A stretch of DNA of 64,000 nt from Flavobacterium urumqiense (GTDB taxonomy: Bacteria > Bacteroidota > Bacteroidia > Flavobacteriales > Flavobacteriaceae), in assembly GCF_900108015.1 (NCBI RefSeq), contig NZ_FNVP01000010.1:1-64000 (forward strand), given 5' to 3'. The stretch's first letter is position 1. Every line of letters begins with the position of its first letter. Both the position numbers and the translations under genes were made by a program. Below the pieces are notes generated by a model. That model did not search any database. It was not told where the DNA came from and saw only the letters and a list, made by a program, of their open reading frames with translations. Shown here piece by piece: positions 53,299 to 62,411 of the stretch.

Positions 53299-54012
53299 TT
53301 ATGCCTCTTCCATTGTATGATATACGTTCATTACGTCATCATCTTCTTCTAATTTTTCGATTAGTTTTTCTACATCGGCCATTTCAGCTTCCGTTAATGC
53401 CTTAGTAATTTGAGGTATTCTTTCAAAACCAGAAGAAAGGATTTCAAGACCTTTGCTTTCCAATTCTTTTTGAATCGTTCCAAAACTATTAAATGGAGCA
53501 TAAATGAGAATACCATCTTCGTCTTCAAAAACTTCTTCAGCGCCAAAATCAATTAATTCTAATTCTAGTTCTTCCGGATCCATTCCATTCGCAGGAATTC
53601 GGAAGTTACAAGTATGGTCAAACATAAATTCTACTGAACCCTGAGTTCCCATTGTTCCATTACATTTGTTAAAATAGCTTCTAACATTTGCAACAGTTCT
53701 ATTATTGTTATCTGTAGCCGTTTCCACAAGAATTGCAATCCCATGAGGTGCATATCCTTCAAATAAAACTTCTTTATAATTGGCTGTATCTTTATCGGTT
53801 GCTTTTTTAATTGCTCGTTCTACATTTTCTTTAGGCATATTTGCAGCCTTTGAATTCTGGATAACTGCTCTTAATCTTGAATTGGCATCAGGATTTGGTC
53901 CGCCTTCTTTAACAGCCATTACAATATCCTTTCCAATTCTTGTAAATGCTTTAGCCATTGCTGACCAACGTTTCATTTTTCTACCTTTTCTAAACTCAAA
54001 CGCTCTTCCCAT
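53299..54012 (-). CDS. YebC/PmpR-family protein
   Basis: The 237 residues begin MGRAFEFRKGRKMKRWSAMAKAF, a typical YebC N-terminus, and contain NMPKENVERAIKKA and YEGYAPHGI-type sequence (FEGYAPHGIAILVE). YebC proteins bind DNA as regulators, and recent work also links some to translation of proline-rich sequences. The acidic C-terminus ends LEEDDDVMNVYHTMEEA. Single gene in front of a terminator. Confidence 0.94.
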   Translation of the reverse strand: MGRAFEFRKGRKMKRWSAMAKAFTRIGKDIVMAVKEGGPNPDANSRLRAVIQNSKAANMPKENVERAIKKATDKDTANYKEVLFEGYAPHGIAILVETATDNNNRTVANVRSYFNKCNGTMGTQGSVEFMFDHTCNFRIPANGMDPEELELELIDFGAEEVFEDEDGILIYAPFNSFGTIQKELESKGLEILSSGFERIPQITKALTEAEMADVEKLIEKLEEDDDVMNVYHTMEEA

Positions 54013-54117
54013 TGCTAATTTTTTATTTTGAACTGCAAAAATACAGCTATTAGTTATTTTACCAAAATCAATTTAAATTCTTTTCGTCAGTTTATGATGA
54101 TTTGGGCTGTTATTTTT

Positions 54118-56148
54118 TTATTTTAAAGTATTAAAATCTTCAATTATAGTAATTGCTTCATTTAGATAATGATTTGTTTTCAAAGCGTCTAATTGAAATT
54201 GATTGTATGTTTTTTCCAAAGGATGAATCGCCAGAAAATATTTATTTAAATTCGAATTATAAGCATTCAGATCAATGCTCTTCGAATTAAAAATAGTAAT
54301 CTCTTCCCATAAATTGGTAACTTTATTTTGTTCCTCAAAAACAGCATCAATAGTAACGGGCGTTGCTGTTTTCGGTTTGTTTACTAAATCATCTATCCGT
54401 TTATTTATCGTCTTAATAGTATTGAAATAAGAATCGTTTGCAACTCTTTGATTACTTTTTTTTGTTATTTTTTCAATCAAACTATTTTTAAAATAAGTTT
54501 TGAATTTAATGGAAGTTGTAATGCTATCATTTTTAAAAGCCGTTGGAAAGTTACTTTCTTTTTGGAAGATGGTTTCGTAAATTTCAGGAAGAATTACATT
54601 TGGAGATAAACCCTTACTTTGGTGGCTTTTTCCCGTAATTCTATAAAATTTATTAACAGTTACTTTTACAAAATTTTCCTTGTCATTTACATCCAATGGA
54701 ATAATCGTTTGCATAGTCGCTTTTCCTAAAGTAGTACTTCCTATTAATAAAGCTCTATTGTAATCCTGAAGAATGGACGCGAAAAATTCACTCGCTGATG
54801 CTGAATTTCCATTAACAAGTAGCACTATAGGATCTTTATAAAACATTCCTTTAAACGGATCTTCTATTATCGTTTGGATTTTATTTTTGTCAATAACAAC
54901 GGAAATCGGACCCTTGTCAATAAATATTCCCGCCAATTTTATAGCTTCTTCCATGGAACCGCCACCATTATCCACTAGATCGATAACTAATCCTTTGATA
55001 TTATCTTTTTGTAATTTAATTATTTCTTTTACGACATCCTGAGCGCAGCCTTTGCTATTATTGTCTTCAAAATCAGCGTAAAAGCTAGGTATTTTTATAT
55101 ATCCTATTTTGATGTCTTTTTGAACAATAAAACTGTAAACCGTGTTTTCTTCATCTTTGATTATTTGTTTTTCAATAAGTACCTCAAAACTTTTTCCAGT
55201 CTTGCGTTTCAAGGTCAACACAATGTTTTTATTCGCTTCTGACAAAATCATATTCGAAATCGATTCTAATGATGCGCAGGTTACCAATAACGTTTCCTTT
55301 TGATTTGAAATTGAAATAATTTGATCTCCTTTTTTTATTTTTCCTGTTAAAAATGCGGGACCGTTTGGATCTAAATCCTCAACAATAATTTCGCTTTTTT
55401 CATTTAAGCTTACATTGAGTCCTAGTGATAAGTGTTCTTTTGATAATGATGCTACAAAACTGGACTTAGAATCGTCACTGAAATACGACGTGTGAGGATC
55501 AAAATAACCGCAAAAGTCATTATATAGATTTTCTTCTAAATCGGTGTCATTTTGTAAGATGGTATTTATTCTGCAAAGTTCATTTTGAATGACAATATTT
55601 TTTGCTAAAGCTTCTATAAAATTAAAATTGGCTTTTATAGAATCCAGATTTTTACTGGTTTGGGAGATATCATCCAGAATTTGATATCTGATTTTTTTTC
55701 GCCAAACTTTCTCCACTTGGCTATCCAATAAATAAATGGGAAATGCTTTTTTGTAAAACCGAATTGTATCTTTCAATTCATAATCGATAGCTTCACGGTC
55801 AATTTTTTCTAAAATAGCTTTGTTTCTCAAAAGGTCTTTTTTGTAAACGCTTGAGATTTCCGTTAGAAAAGAACAATCGTTACTTTTGAAAAAATCATCA
55901 ATATTTAGTCGGTATTTTTTAGAAAGAATATCGTATTCTGATTTTAGAAAAATGTTTCTTGATGGATCCAATTTATCAATAAAACTGTCAAAAACAAAAA
56001 CCGATAAACTATCGTCTACCGGTTTTGGATTAAGATGCTCGCGTTGTATCAACACATTTATTTTGGAAAGTTTTTCACAAGTGGTAGCACTATTTTGACC
56101 AAATAGAGAGAATGTAGTCAAGAATAGTATCAGTGAAAATTTATTCAT
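54118..56148 (-). CDS. Tail-specific (Tsp/Prc-type) S41 protease
   Basis: The 676-residue protein has a signal peptide (ending FSLFGQ) and a long N-terminal helical domain typical of Prc (DPSRNIFLKSEYD, DFCGYFDPHTSYFS). A PDZ domain lies at about 230-320 (LGLNVSLNEKSEIIVEDLD) and an S41 catalytic domain follows with VNGNSASASEFF (Ser449) and TLGKATMQ (Lys476). A C-terminal helical extension follows. It degrades or trims periplasmic proteins at their C-termini. It ends 7 bases after the gcvT stop, so both are probably one transcript. Confidence 0.92.
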   Translation of the reverse strand: MNKFSLILFLTTFSLFGQNSATTCEKLSKINVLIQREHLNPKPVDDSLSVFVFDSFIDKLDPSRNIFLKSEYDILSKKYRLNIDDFFKSNDCSFLTEISSVYKKDLLRNKAILEKIDREAIDYELKDTIRFYKKAFPIYLLDSQVEKVWRKKIRYQILDDISQTSKNLDSIKANFNFIEALAKNIVIQNELCRINTILQNDTDLEENLYNDFCGYFDPHTSYFSDDSKSSFVASLSKEHLSLGLNVSLNEKSEIIVEDLDPNGPAFLTGKIKKGDQIISISNQKETLLVTCASLESISNMILSEANKNIVLTLKRKTGKSFEVLIEKQIIKDEENTVYSFIVQKDIKIGYIKIPSFYADFEDNNSKGCAQDVVKEIIKLQKDNIKGLVIDLVDNGGGSMEEAIKLAGIFIDKGPISVVIDKNKIQTIIEDPFKGMFYKDPIVLLVNGNSASASEFFASILQDYNRALLIGSTTLGKATMQTIIPLDVNDKENFVKVTVNKFYRITGKSHQSKGLSPNVILPEIYETIFQKESNFPTAFKNDSITTSIKFKTYFKNSLIEKITKKSNQRVANDSYFNTIKTINKRIDDLVNKPKTATPVTIDAVFEEQNKVTNLWEEITIFNSKSIDLNAYNSNLNKYFLAIHPLEKTYNQFQLDALKTNHYLNEAITIIEDFNTLK

Positions 56149-56155
56149 TTAAAAT

Positions 56156-57238
56156 TTATTTCTTGTAAAAAGGTAATTTTACCACTTTGGCAGGAACATC
56201 ATTTTTACGAATTCTAATGAAAATATCGCTGTCAACGGGACTGTTTTCGGTGGTTACATAACCTAAACCAATTCCTTTATTCATAGATGGAGACATCGTT
56301 CCCGATGTTACAATTCCGATTACGTCTCCTGCAGCATTTACAATTTCATAGTCATGTCTTGGTACCGCGCGTTCTTGCATTTCAAAAGCAACCAGTTTTT
56401 TAGCAACCCCGGTTTCTTTTTGTTTTTTCAGGTTTTCTGAATTGGTGAATTCTTTATTGAATTTTGTAATCCAACCCAAACCAGCTTCTAATGGAGAAGT
56501 CGTGTCATTAATGTCATTTCCGTATAAACAGAAACCCATTTCTAAACGCAACGTATCACGAGCAGCCAATCCAATTGGTTTTATACCAAATGCAGCACCG
56601 GCCTCAAAAACTTTATTCCAAATTTGTTCTACTTCCGAGTTTTTACAATAAATCTCAAAACCTCCAGAACCGGTGTAACCTGTAGCGGAAATAATTACAT
56701 TTTCAATTCCGGCAAAATCGCCAACTTCAAAATGGTAATAAGGAATAGCCGCTAAATCTAATGAAGACAAAGCTTGCATCGCCTCAACCGCTTTAGGTCC
56801 TTGAATCGCCAATAAAGAATAATCATCCGAAAGGTTTTTCATTTCCACACCCAAATTATTATGAGCTGAAATCCAATTCCAATCTTTATCAATATTCGAT
56901 GCATTTACAACTAATAAATACTGCTCTTCTTTTATTTTATAGACAATCAAATCATCCACAATTCCACCGTCATTGTTAGGCAAACAAGAATATTGCGCTT
57001 TCCCAATCGTAAGTGTTGAAGCATCATTCGAAGTCACTTTCTGAATCAAAGCCAAGGCATTTGGACCTGTAAGCAAGAATTCTCCCATGTGTGACACGTC
57101 AAAAACACCCACAGCATTTCTAACTGTTTCATGTTCCGCATTCACTCCTTCATATAAAATAGGCATATTGTATCCGGCAAACGGAAGCATTTTTGCTCCC
57201 AAACTCTCGTGTATGTGCGTAAGCGCAGTGTTTTTCAT
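56156..57238 (-). CDS. gcvT: Aminomethyltransferase (glycine cleavage T protein)
   Basis: The 360-residue protein has the GcvT N-terminal block [20 protein letters not shown] and [11 protein letters not shown] at 44-54, [11 protein letters not shown], and a C-terminal barrel ending VKLPFYKK. It transfers the aminomethyl carbon from the H protein to tetrahydrofolate in glycine cleavage. gcvH and gcvP are not in the window. Upstream lies a repeat-bearing intergenic region. Confidence 0.96.
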   Translation of the reverse strand: MKNTALTHIHESLGAKMLPFAGYNMPILYEGVNAEHETVRNAVGVFDVSHMGEFLLTGPNALALIQKVTSNDASTLTIGKAQYSCLPNNDGGIVDDLIVYKIKEEQYLLVVNASNIDKDWNWISAHNNLGVEMKNLSDDYSLLAIQGPKAVEAMQALSSLDLAAIPYYHFEVGDFAGIENVIISATGYTGSGGFEIYCKNSEVEQIWNKVFEAGAAFGIKPIGLAARDTLRLEMGFCLYGNDINDTTSPLEAGLGWITKFNKEFTNSENLKKQKETGVAKKLVAFEMQERAVPRHDYEIVNAAGDVIGIVTSGTMSPSMNKGIGLGYVTTENSPVDSDIFIRIRKNDVPAKVVKLPFYKK

Positions 57239-57366
57239 TGTGTTTTTGTATAAAATTTGATGGTGCTAATTTATTGCTTTTATTTCGAGTGACAAAGGCG
57301 AGAGCAAGCAAAGTTTAAAGTTTCAAACGTTTTCGAAATAATGAAGAATCGTCAGTTAATAAATAT

Positions 57367-57475
57367 TTTTAGGAGCTATTTCCAGCTTTCCATTTCAAGT
57401 CCTCGTCTCGCCTAAAAAGGCTTGACTGTGGGCTTTCCATTTCTATCTGGGCTAGGGCATTTGTTTTTTGAATCC
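57367..57475 (+). repeat. Dispersed intergenic repeat, copy 2 and attached sequence
   Basis: TTTTAGGAGCTATTTC (57367-57382) is identical to the minus strand of 30653-30668. The block continues with two CTTTCCATTTC copies and ends near GGGCTAGGGC at 57450-57459. The composition, richer in G+C and with short repeated words, differs from surrounding DNA and suggests a degraded repeat element. Confidence 0.5.
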
Positions 57476-57512
57476 TTTTCTTTTTTAAGAAGTACGATGC
57501 GTTATTAAACAA

Positions 57513-57550
57513 AAAAAGACAAATCAAAAATAGGTTTGATTTGTCTTTTT
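57513..57550 (-). terminator. Terminator of the S10 peptidase gene
   Basis: Perfect 16-bp arms AAAAAGACAAATCAAA (57513-57528) and TTTGATTTGTCTTTTT (57535-57550) with a 6-base loop, just downstream of the minus-strand stop. Confidence 0.9.
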
Positions 57551-57567
57551 AACCAAAAGTCAAAGCC

Positions 57568-59103
57568 TTAATACTTCGCCGCTTCTCCCGTTTTGGGCAA
57601 TGAATTTTTTATGAACGCTCTGATATCTTCGTTGGCCGTTTCTAAATCTTTTTTTCTTAAATACATCATGTGTCCGCTTCGGTAGCCCTTCCAACTCATT
57701 CTGTCTTTTAGCTTTCCGCTGGGATCCATCTGCCATAAATTGTATTTTGCATTGAAATAATCGCAGGCGCCATCATAATATCCAGACTGAACCATAACAT
57801 TCAAATAAGGATTTTGTGCCATTGCCTGACGTAAATTTTCACCTGTCTCATCATTTGATTTATCCCAAGGATTTACGGAGCCAAACATATTGTATTTGAA
57901 ATCGGTTTTGTAATTCAAATCATTGCGAATGTACATGTTGATTGCGGGAGTAAAGGAATGCAGCCACGAAGTAAGTTCAGCATTAAAATCAGGACCATCC
58001 CCTGCATCCTTACGATCAATTCCTTTGTAACGGGAGTCTAGTCTGCCTACCGTAAAACCTTTGTCGCGCAACAATTCTTTCCAGAAATAATTATAAGGAA
58101 CGTCTAAATTGTTTTGCATAACCACTTTTTCCGAAATACCGGAGTAGCGAGCTATTTTTATGGCAATTTCTTTTCTTTTTTGCTCGTCAAGTGAACCGCC
58201 TTTACTTAAGGAAGGAAGGAGTTCATTGATAGTAAAATCTTCCACTTCTGGCAGCATATCAGTCAAATCTTTATTCTGTAAATCGGGAGGCAACATTTTA
58301 TGATACCATGCTGTAGCTGCAAAATAAGGGAGTTTAAGCGCTCCATCAGCAGCTACGCCACGAGTGATTCCTAATGTTGTAGGGGAAACTAATATAACTC
58401 CGTTAAGATACATCCATTGATTGTTTTGCAATTGTAGCGCCAATCCGGAAACACGAGTTGTGCCATAGCTTTCGCCAATAAGATATTTTGGTGAAGCCCA
58501 ACGGTTCGTGCGAGTTACAAATCCGCCAATCCAATCGGCTAAGTATTTAATATCCGCATTTATGCCAAAAAATTTAGTCGTTGGAATTTCTTTGCTTGTT
58601 GCTCTGGAATAGGCAGTGTTAACGGGATTTACAAAAACAATATCAGCAACATCTAAAATAGAATATGGATTTTCTTTGATTCCATAAGGCTGCAAAGGAT
58701 ATCCTTCATCATCAATATTTAATAAACTAGGACCAGTGTACGCAATTTGCATCCAGACGGAAGCAGAGCCCGGACCACCATTGAAGGAAATCACTAACGG
58801 GCGCGAAGCACGATCTTTAACATCGGAGCGCTCGTAATAAGTATAAAATAATCCTGCAATTGCTTTTCCATCTTCATCCCAAACTGGCATTGTACCCGTG
58901 GTTGCTTTGTATGGAACTCCTTGTCCTTTTATGTTCGTAGTGTGTTCGGTAACAACATTTTGATCGGGATTGAAAACAAGATTAGATGGAGAAACTTCCT
59001 CTTTGATTCCTACTTTTGCTTCTTTAGGTTGATTATTAGATTGTTGCGCACTGGAATAATTTATAAACCCAATTAAGAGTAATAAAAATAATGTTTTTTT
59101 CAT
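57568..59103 (-). CDS. S10-family serine carboxypeptidase-like protein
   Basis: The 511-residue protein has a signal peptide (ending INYSSAQ), the oxyanion motif FNGGPGSASVWMQ at 107-119, the nucleophile Ser212 in LIGESYGTTR, and late in the chain the catalytic aspartate and histidine regions (YYDGACDYF; YRSGHMMYLR). S10 peptidases remove C-terminal amino acids and work at acidic pH; bacterial members are exported. Single gene with its own terminator, divergent from nnrD. Confidence 0.9.
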   Translation of the reverse strand: MKKTLFLLLLIGFINYSSAQQSNNQPKEAKVGIKEEVSPSNLVFNPDQNVVTEHTTNIKGQGVPYKATTGTMPVWDEDGKAIAGLFYTYYERSDVKDRASRPLVISFNGGPGSASVWMQIAYTGPSLLNIDDEGYPLQPYGIKENPYSILDVADIVFVNPVNTAYSRATSKEIPTTKFFGINADIKYLADWIGGFVTRTNRWASPKYLIGESYGTTRVSGLALQLQNNQWMYLNGVILVSPTTLGITRGVAADGALKLPYFAATAWYHKMLPPDLQNKDLTDMLPEVEDFTINELLPSLSKGGSLDEQKRKEIAIKIARYSGISEKVVMQNNLDVPYNYFWKELLRDKGFTVGRLDSRYKGIDRKDAGDGPDFNAELTSWLHSFTPAINMYIRNDLNYKTDFKYNMFGSVNPWDKSNDETGENLRQAMAQNPYLNVMVQSGYYDGACDYFNAKYNLWQMDPSGKLKDRMSWKGYRSGHMMYLRKKDLETANEDIRAFIKNSLPKTGEAAKY

Positions 59104-59296
59104 CGGTTTATTTTTAATAGTAATTCTAAGACACTAAAGTATTCTTTTTTAAAAGAATAACAAAAAGTGTTGGAACATATTATCCAATTCTAAGGCCAAA
59201 GATTGCGAACCTTCCTTTCTATAGAATACCAAATTTTAGAATTAGAATCGCTAATTTTCGTTTATAATTTGTAATTTTAGACAAACAAATCCTACG

Positions 59297-60148
59297 ATGA
59301 ATCCCATTTATATCGATCAAATCGAAATTCTAAAACGCTATAAACCCATTGATAACTCCACGCACAAAGGAATTCAAGGGCATGCTTTATTAATTGGCGG
59401 AAGCTACGGAAAAATAGGTGCTGTTTGTCTTTCTTCCAAAGCAGCTCTTAAAACCGGTTGCGGATTGGTCACTGCTTTTATTCCAAAATGCGGTTATGAA
59501 ATTGTACAAATCTTCATTCCCGAAGTGATGGTTTTGACTGATGTTCAAGAAAAATTTATCTCGAATATTACTTTCGATATTGTACCCCAATCCATAGGAA
59601 TCGGTCCTGGAATAGGGCAGGAAAATGCCACCCAAAATGCGCTGCATGAATTTTTTAAAACGAATAAAACACCTTTGGTAATTGATGCCGATGCTTTAAA
59701 TATTTTATCCCAAAATAAATTTTGGCTTTCTTTGTTACCGCCCAAAACCATTCTCACACCGCATCCCAAAGAATTGGAAAGATTGATAGGAAAGTGGGAT
59801 TCAGAGGATGAAAAATTCGAAAAAACCATAGCTTTTTCAAAAAAATACCAACTTATAATCGTCATGAAAGGAGCGCCAACACATATAATTGATGGAGATG
59901 CAGTTTACGAAAATACCACAGGAAATGCTGCCTTAGCCACCGCAGGAACGGGCGACGTTTTGACAGGAATGATTACCAGTTTATTAGCTCAATCCTATGA
60001 ACCAATAAATGCTGCCATGCTAGGCGTTTATCTTCATGGATTAACAGCAGATATTGCATTGCCCGAAACCGCTTATCAGTCGTTTATCGCTTCGGATGTT
60101 ATTGCGAATATTGGAAATGCTTATTTGAGTCTGGAAAATAAAGATTAA
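59297..60148 (+). CDS. nnrD: ADP/ATP-dependent NAD(P)H-hydrate dehydratase
   Basis: A 283-residue carbohydrate-kinase-fold enzyme with [28 protein letters not shown] at 101-109, LTPHPKEL at 153-160 and the catalytic GTGD at 217-220 ([11 protein letters not shown]). It repairs hydrated NAD(P)H. The YjeF N-terminal epimerase domain, which is often fused, is absent here, so the epimerase must be encoded elsewhere or missing. No operon partner is obvious; the HipA-like gene follows after 124 bases with its own promoter. Confidence 0.92.
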   Translation: MNPIYIDQIEILKRYKPIDNSTHKGIQGHALLIGGSYGKIGAVCLSSKAALKTGCGLVTAFIPKCGYEIVQIFIPEVMVLTDVQEKFISNITFDIVPQSIGIGPGIGQENATQNALHEFFKTNKTPLVIDADALNILSQNKFWLSLLPPKTILTPHPKELERLIGKWDSEDEKFEKTIAFSKKYQLIIVMKGAPTHIIDGDAVYENTTGNAALATAGTGDVLTGMITSLLAQSYEPINAAMLGVYLHGLTADIALPETAYQSFIASDVIANIGNAYLSLENKD

Positions 60149-60161
60149 TTTTTTGTTTTCC

Positions 60162-60181
60162 ATTTGTCATTCTTGACAAAT
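60162..60181. repeat. Inverted repeat upstream of the HipA-like gene
   Basis: ATTTGTCA (60162-60169) and TGACAAAT (60174-60181), perfect 8-bp arms with a 4-base loop and no T-run. It lies about 50 bases before the promoter box of the next gene, so it may be an operator or a weak terminator of nnrD. Confidence 0.4.
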
Positions 60182-60231
60182 CATACGCAATCATTCCACA
60201 AAATTGTAATTAAATTTACCCCACTTATTTG

Positions 60232-60239
60232 TAAGTTTG
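60232..60239 (+). promoter_or_regulatory. -7 box of the HipA-like/DUF3037 operon
   Basis: TAAGTTTG fits TAnnTTTG and lies 33 bases before the ATG at 60273. It overlaps a more upstream ATG (60237) that would otherwise be in frame, which supports the later start. Confidence 0.5.
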
Positions 60240-60272
60240 CATTCAAGCACAATAGCTTTATCCAATTCGATT

Positions 60273-61067
60273 ATGGAAAAAATTCCCCAGCTTAGAACCG
60301 TAAATGTTACGCGATACATCACACCTTTGCGGGAAGGAGGTTCTTTACCTGCACTTGCTGAAGCCGATGATGATTTTAAATATGTATTGAAATTCAAAGG
60401 TGCCGGACATGGCGTAAAAGCCTTAATCGCCGAATTAATTGGCGGTGAAATTGCCCGTGTTTTAAACCTAAAAATGCCAGAATTGGTTTATGCCAATCTT
60501 GACGAAGCTTTTGGCCGCTCAGAAGCCGACGAAGAAATTCAGGATTTGCTTCAAGGAAGTCAGGGACTTAATTTGGCTTTGCATTTTTTATCGGGAGCCA
60601 TCACTTTTGATCCGGTAGTTACTGTTGTTGATGCAAAACTAGCCTCACAAATTGTTTGGCTGGATGCTTTTATCACCAATGTTGACCGAACCTTTAGAAA
60701 CACCAATATGTTGATTTGGCACAAAGAATTATGGCTGATTGATCATGGCGCAAGTCTTTATTTTCATCATTCCTGGACCAATTGGAAAAACCATGCGCAA
60801 AGTCCTTTTGCATTGATAAAAGACCATGTTTTATTGCCACAAGCTTCATTGCTACAAGAAACTGATGCGATATTCAAAGAAATATTAACTGATCAAGTTT
60901 TACAATCCATTGTGAATCTTATTCCGGAAGAATGGCTGCAATGGGAAGATACGGAAGAAACTCCCGAAGCCATTCGGGAAGTCTATTTCCAGTTTTTATC
61001 CATACGCTTAAACCATTCTGAAATTTTTATAAATGAAGCCCAAAATGCAAGAGAAACACTTATATGA
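60273..61067 (+). CDS. HipA-like kinase-fold protein
   Basis: I use the ATG at 60273 (264 residues, MEKIPQLRTVNVTRYITPL). The HipA-type core is visible: GSLPALAEADDDFKYVLKF (ATP-lysine region), then WLDAFITNVDRTFRNTNMLIW, with the N-x-D catalytic aspartate, and LWLIDHGASLYF with the metal-binding aspartate. It is shorter than HipA toxin and lacks the N-terminal subdomain and any HipB partner. Its gene overlaps the DUF3037 gene by a few dozen bases, a pairing I recognise from other bacteria. Its substrate is unknown. Confidence 0.85.
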   Translation: MEKIPQLRTVNVTRYITPLREGGSLPALAEADDDFKYVLKFKGAGHGVKALIAELIGGEIARVLNLKMPELVYANLDEAFGRSEADEEIQDLLQGSQGLNLALHFLSGAITFDPVVTVVDAKLASQIVWLDAFITNVDRTFRNTNMLIWHKELWLIDHGASLYFHHSWTNWKNHAQSPFALIKDHVLLPQASLLQETDAIFKEILTDQVLQSIVNLIPEEWLQWEDTEETPEAIREVYFQFLSIRLNHSEIFINEAQNARETLI

Positions 61068-61428
61068 ATATGCCGTAATCCGAGTTGTACCAAGGGTAGA
61101 ACGCGAAGAATTCCTCAATGTGGGCATTATTCTCTTTTGTAAAAAAGCGAAATTTATAAAAGTCCTCTGTTCAATTAATGAGGTCAAACTCCAACCTTTT
61201 TTGGGAGAATTAGATTTGGAACAATTGCATCTAAATTTGGAAGCTTTCGGGAAAGTAGGACATGGCGAGAAATCAGGTGGCCCAATAGCGCAGTTCGATA
61301 TTCCATCGCGTTTCCGTTGGTTGACCGCTATTCGAAGTTCGGCAATTCAAACCTCACGACCGCATCCGGGTTTCTGTGATGATTTGGAACAAACAGTACA
61401 AAGATTGTTTGAAGAAATGGTTTTGTAA
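61033..61428 (+). CDS. DUF3037-family protein
   Basis: A small soluble protein of 127-131 residues that begins YEYAVIRVVPRVEREEFLNVG after a short lead and ends PHPGFCDDLEQTVQRLFEEM, both hallmarks of DUF3037. The start can be the ATG at 61033 or 61045; both overlap the HipA-like gene. Translational coupling suggests the two proteins act together. No function is known to me. Confidence 0.85.
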   Translation: MKPKMQEKHLYEYAVIRVVPRVEREEFLNVGIILFCKKAKFIKVLCSINEVKLQPFLGELDLEQLHLNLEAFGKVGHGEKSGGPIAQFDIPSRFRWLTAIRSSAIQTSRPHPGFCDDLEQTVQRLFEEMVL

Positions 61429-61465
61429 GGAAAGTATATGCTCAAAAATATTTTTATTATTTGGG

Positions 61466-61620
61466 CGTAACCCCAAAGCTTAAAATTTCGGTCGTTCCTT
61501 CCTTTATTTTTAACTTTGGGGTCGGGCTTTTGGCTTTATCTTTATTTTTTTAAAGAAAAAAATAAAGGATACCGCCGCAATCCCTTACGCAAGCTGCCCG
61601 AAGATGGAGATAATTAATTT
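61466..61620. repeat. Hairpin-rich intergenic repeat-like block
   Basis: It contains CCCCAAAG (61471-61478) with CTTTGGGG (61514-61521), and a long A/T stem ATCTTTATTTTTTT (61538-61551) with AAAAAAATAAAGGAT (61556-61570). The words GGTCGGGCTTTTGGCTT and CAATCCCTTACGCAAGCTGCCC recall dispersed intergenic elements of Flavobacterium genomes from memory. It may also end the DUF3037 transcript. No gene here. Confidence 0.5.
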
Positions 61621-61654
61621 GGTATTCAGACAATCCACTTGTTGAATGACAAAA

Positions 61655-62164
61655 TTATCCAATCCTTTTCTCCAATACAATAAATTCTAAAGGTTGAATA
61701 GTTATTGGAATATGAACATCGCTTACCGGAAACGGCTCTCTTGCTCCAGTATCAAAATAACCGTTGCGTTTGTACCATGCAATCAATTCTTCTCGAACGG
61801 AAATCACCGTCATTACAATTTTAGGCAACCCTAATGCCGAAGCATGAATTTCAGCCTCTTGCAGTAATTTTTTTCCAACGCCACTATTTTGTAACTCAGG
61901 AGAAACCGTCAGCATTCCTAAATACAATTGCTGCTCTTTTTCAATTAGTAACACACAACCTGTAATCTGGTTATTTTCCGTAAATTTTAGAATGGTATTT
62001 TTTGTATTCTGAAAAGTTTCAGTCAGTTCCTTTTCATTAGTTCGAGGCCCTACTAACAGGTTCACTTCGGTAGTCCATCCTTTTTTTGAGGATTCCCCCC
62101 GATAAGCTGAATTTATTAATTTATTTAAGTTTGAAACGTCTTCTAGTGTTGCTTTTGTAATCAT
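61655..62164 (-). CDS. GNAT-family N-acetyltransferase
   Basis: A 169-residue GNAT-fold protein. It begins MITKATLEDVSNLNKLINSAYRG and has the acetyl-CoA loop QNSGVGKKLLQEAEIHA at about 90-106, then MTVISVREELIAWYKRNGYF, the typical end of the fold. Acceptor unknown; the C-terminal PFPVSDVHIPITI may shape the substrate pocket. Single gene, transcribed toward the repeat block. Confidence 0.88.
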   Translation of the reverse strand: MITKATLEDVSNLNKLINSAYRGESSKKGWTTEVNLLVGPRTNEKELTETFQNTKNTILKFTENNQITGCVLLIEKEQQLYLGMLTVSPELQNSGVGKKLLQEAEIHASALGLPKIVMTVISVREELIAWYKRNGYFDTGAREPFPVSDVHIPITIQPLEFIVLEKRIG

Positions 62165-62347
62165 GTAGCTGTATATTCGGGAGTTTGCTTTGTGTTTTTC
62201 AAAGGTAGAAAAAAGGATAACAAAATGGTATTTCGTTTTAGTTTTTGTTTGTCTTTTCTCGCTTTAAGTAAACAAAAAAAATTCGTTATCACTTTGCATT
62301 TGATAAAAACATTAAAGGATAGTATTGATAATCAGGTTATTTTATAA

Positions 62348-62374
62348 TTGTATAAAAAAATTGTTTTATCTTTG
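62348..62374 (+). promoter_or_regulatory. Good Bacteroidota-type promoter of the SYLF gene
   Basis: TTG (62348-62350), 16 bases, then TATCTTTG (62367-62374), 37 bases before the start codon at 62412. Both boxes match the consensus. Confidence 0.6.
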
Positions 62375-62411
62375 AATAAAAGAAAATAACAACAATTTAA
62401 TATACAGCGTC

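Larger units (their letters stand above)
57239..57567. other. Intergenic region with repeat and terminator
   Basis: Between gcvT and the S10 peptidase gene. It contains copy 2 of a dispersed repeat (57367-57382), an 11-base direct repeat CTTTCCATTTC (57386-57396 and 57433-57443) and a terminator at 57513-57550. No gene is seen. Confidence 0.6.

Noticed and set aside
37517-56148. The two S41 peptidases as recent duplicates
   Set aside because: They share only the general S41 motifs; one is a short lipoprotein, the other a long Prc-type protein with PDZ and helical domains.
59545-59865. 106-codon minus-strand frame inside nnrD
   Set aside because: Overlaps the catalytic region of nnrD and has no coding signal of its own.
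60273-61067. Treating the HipA-like gene and the broken HipB-like gene (25571) as one toxin-antitoxin pair
   Set aside because: They are 35 kb apart, the HipB remnant is dead and the kinase is coupled to DUF3037 instead.
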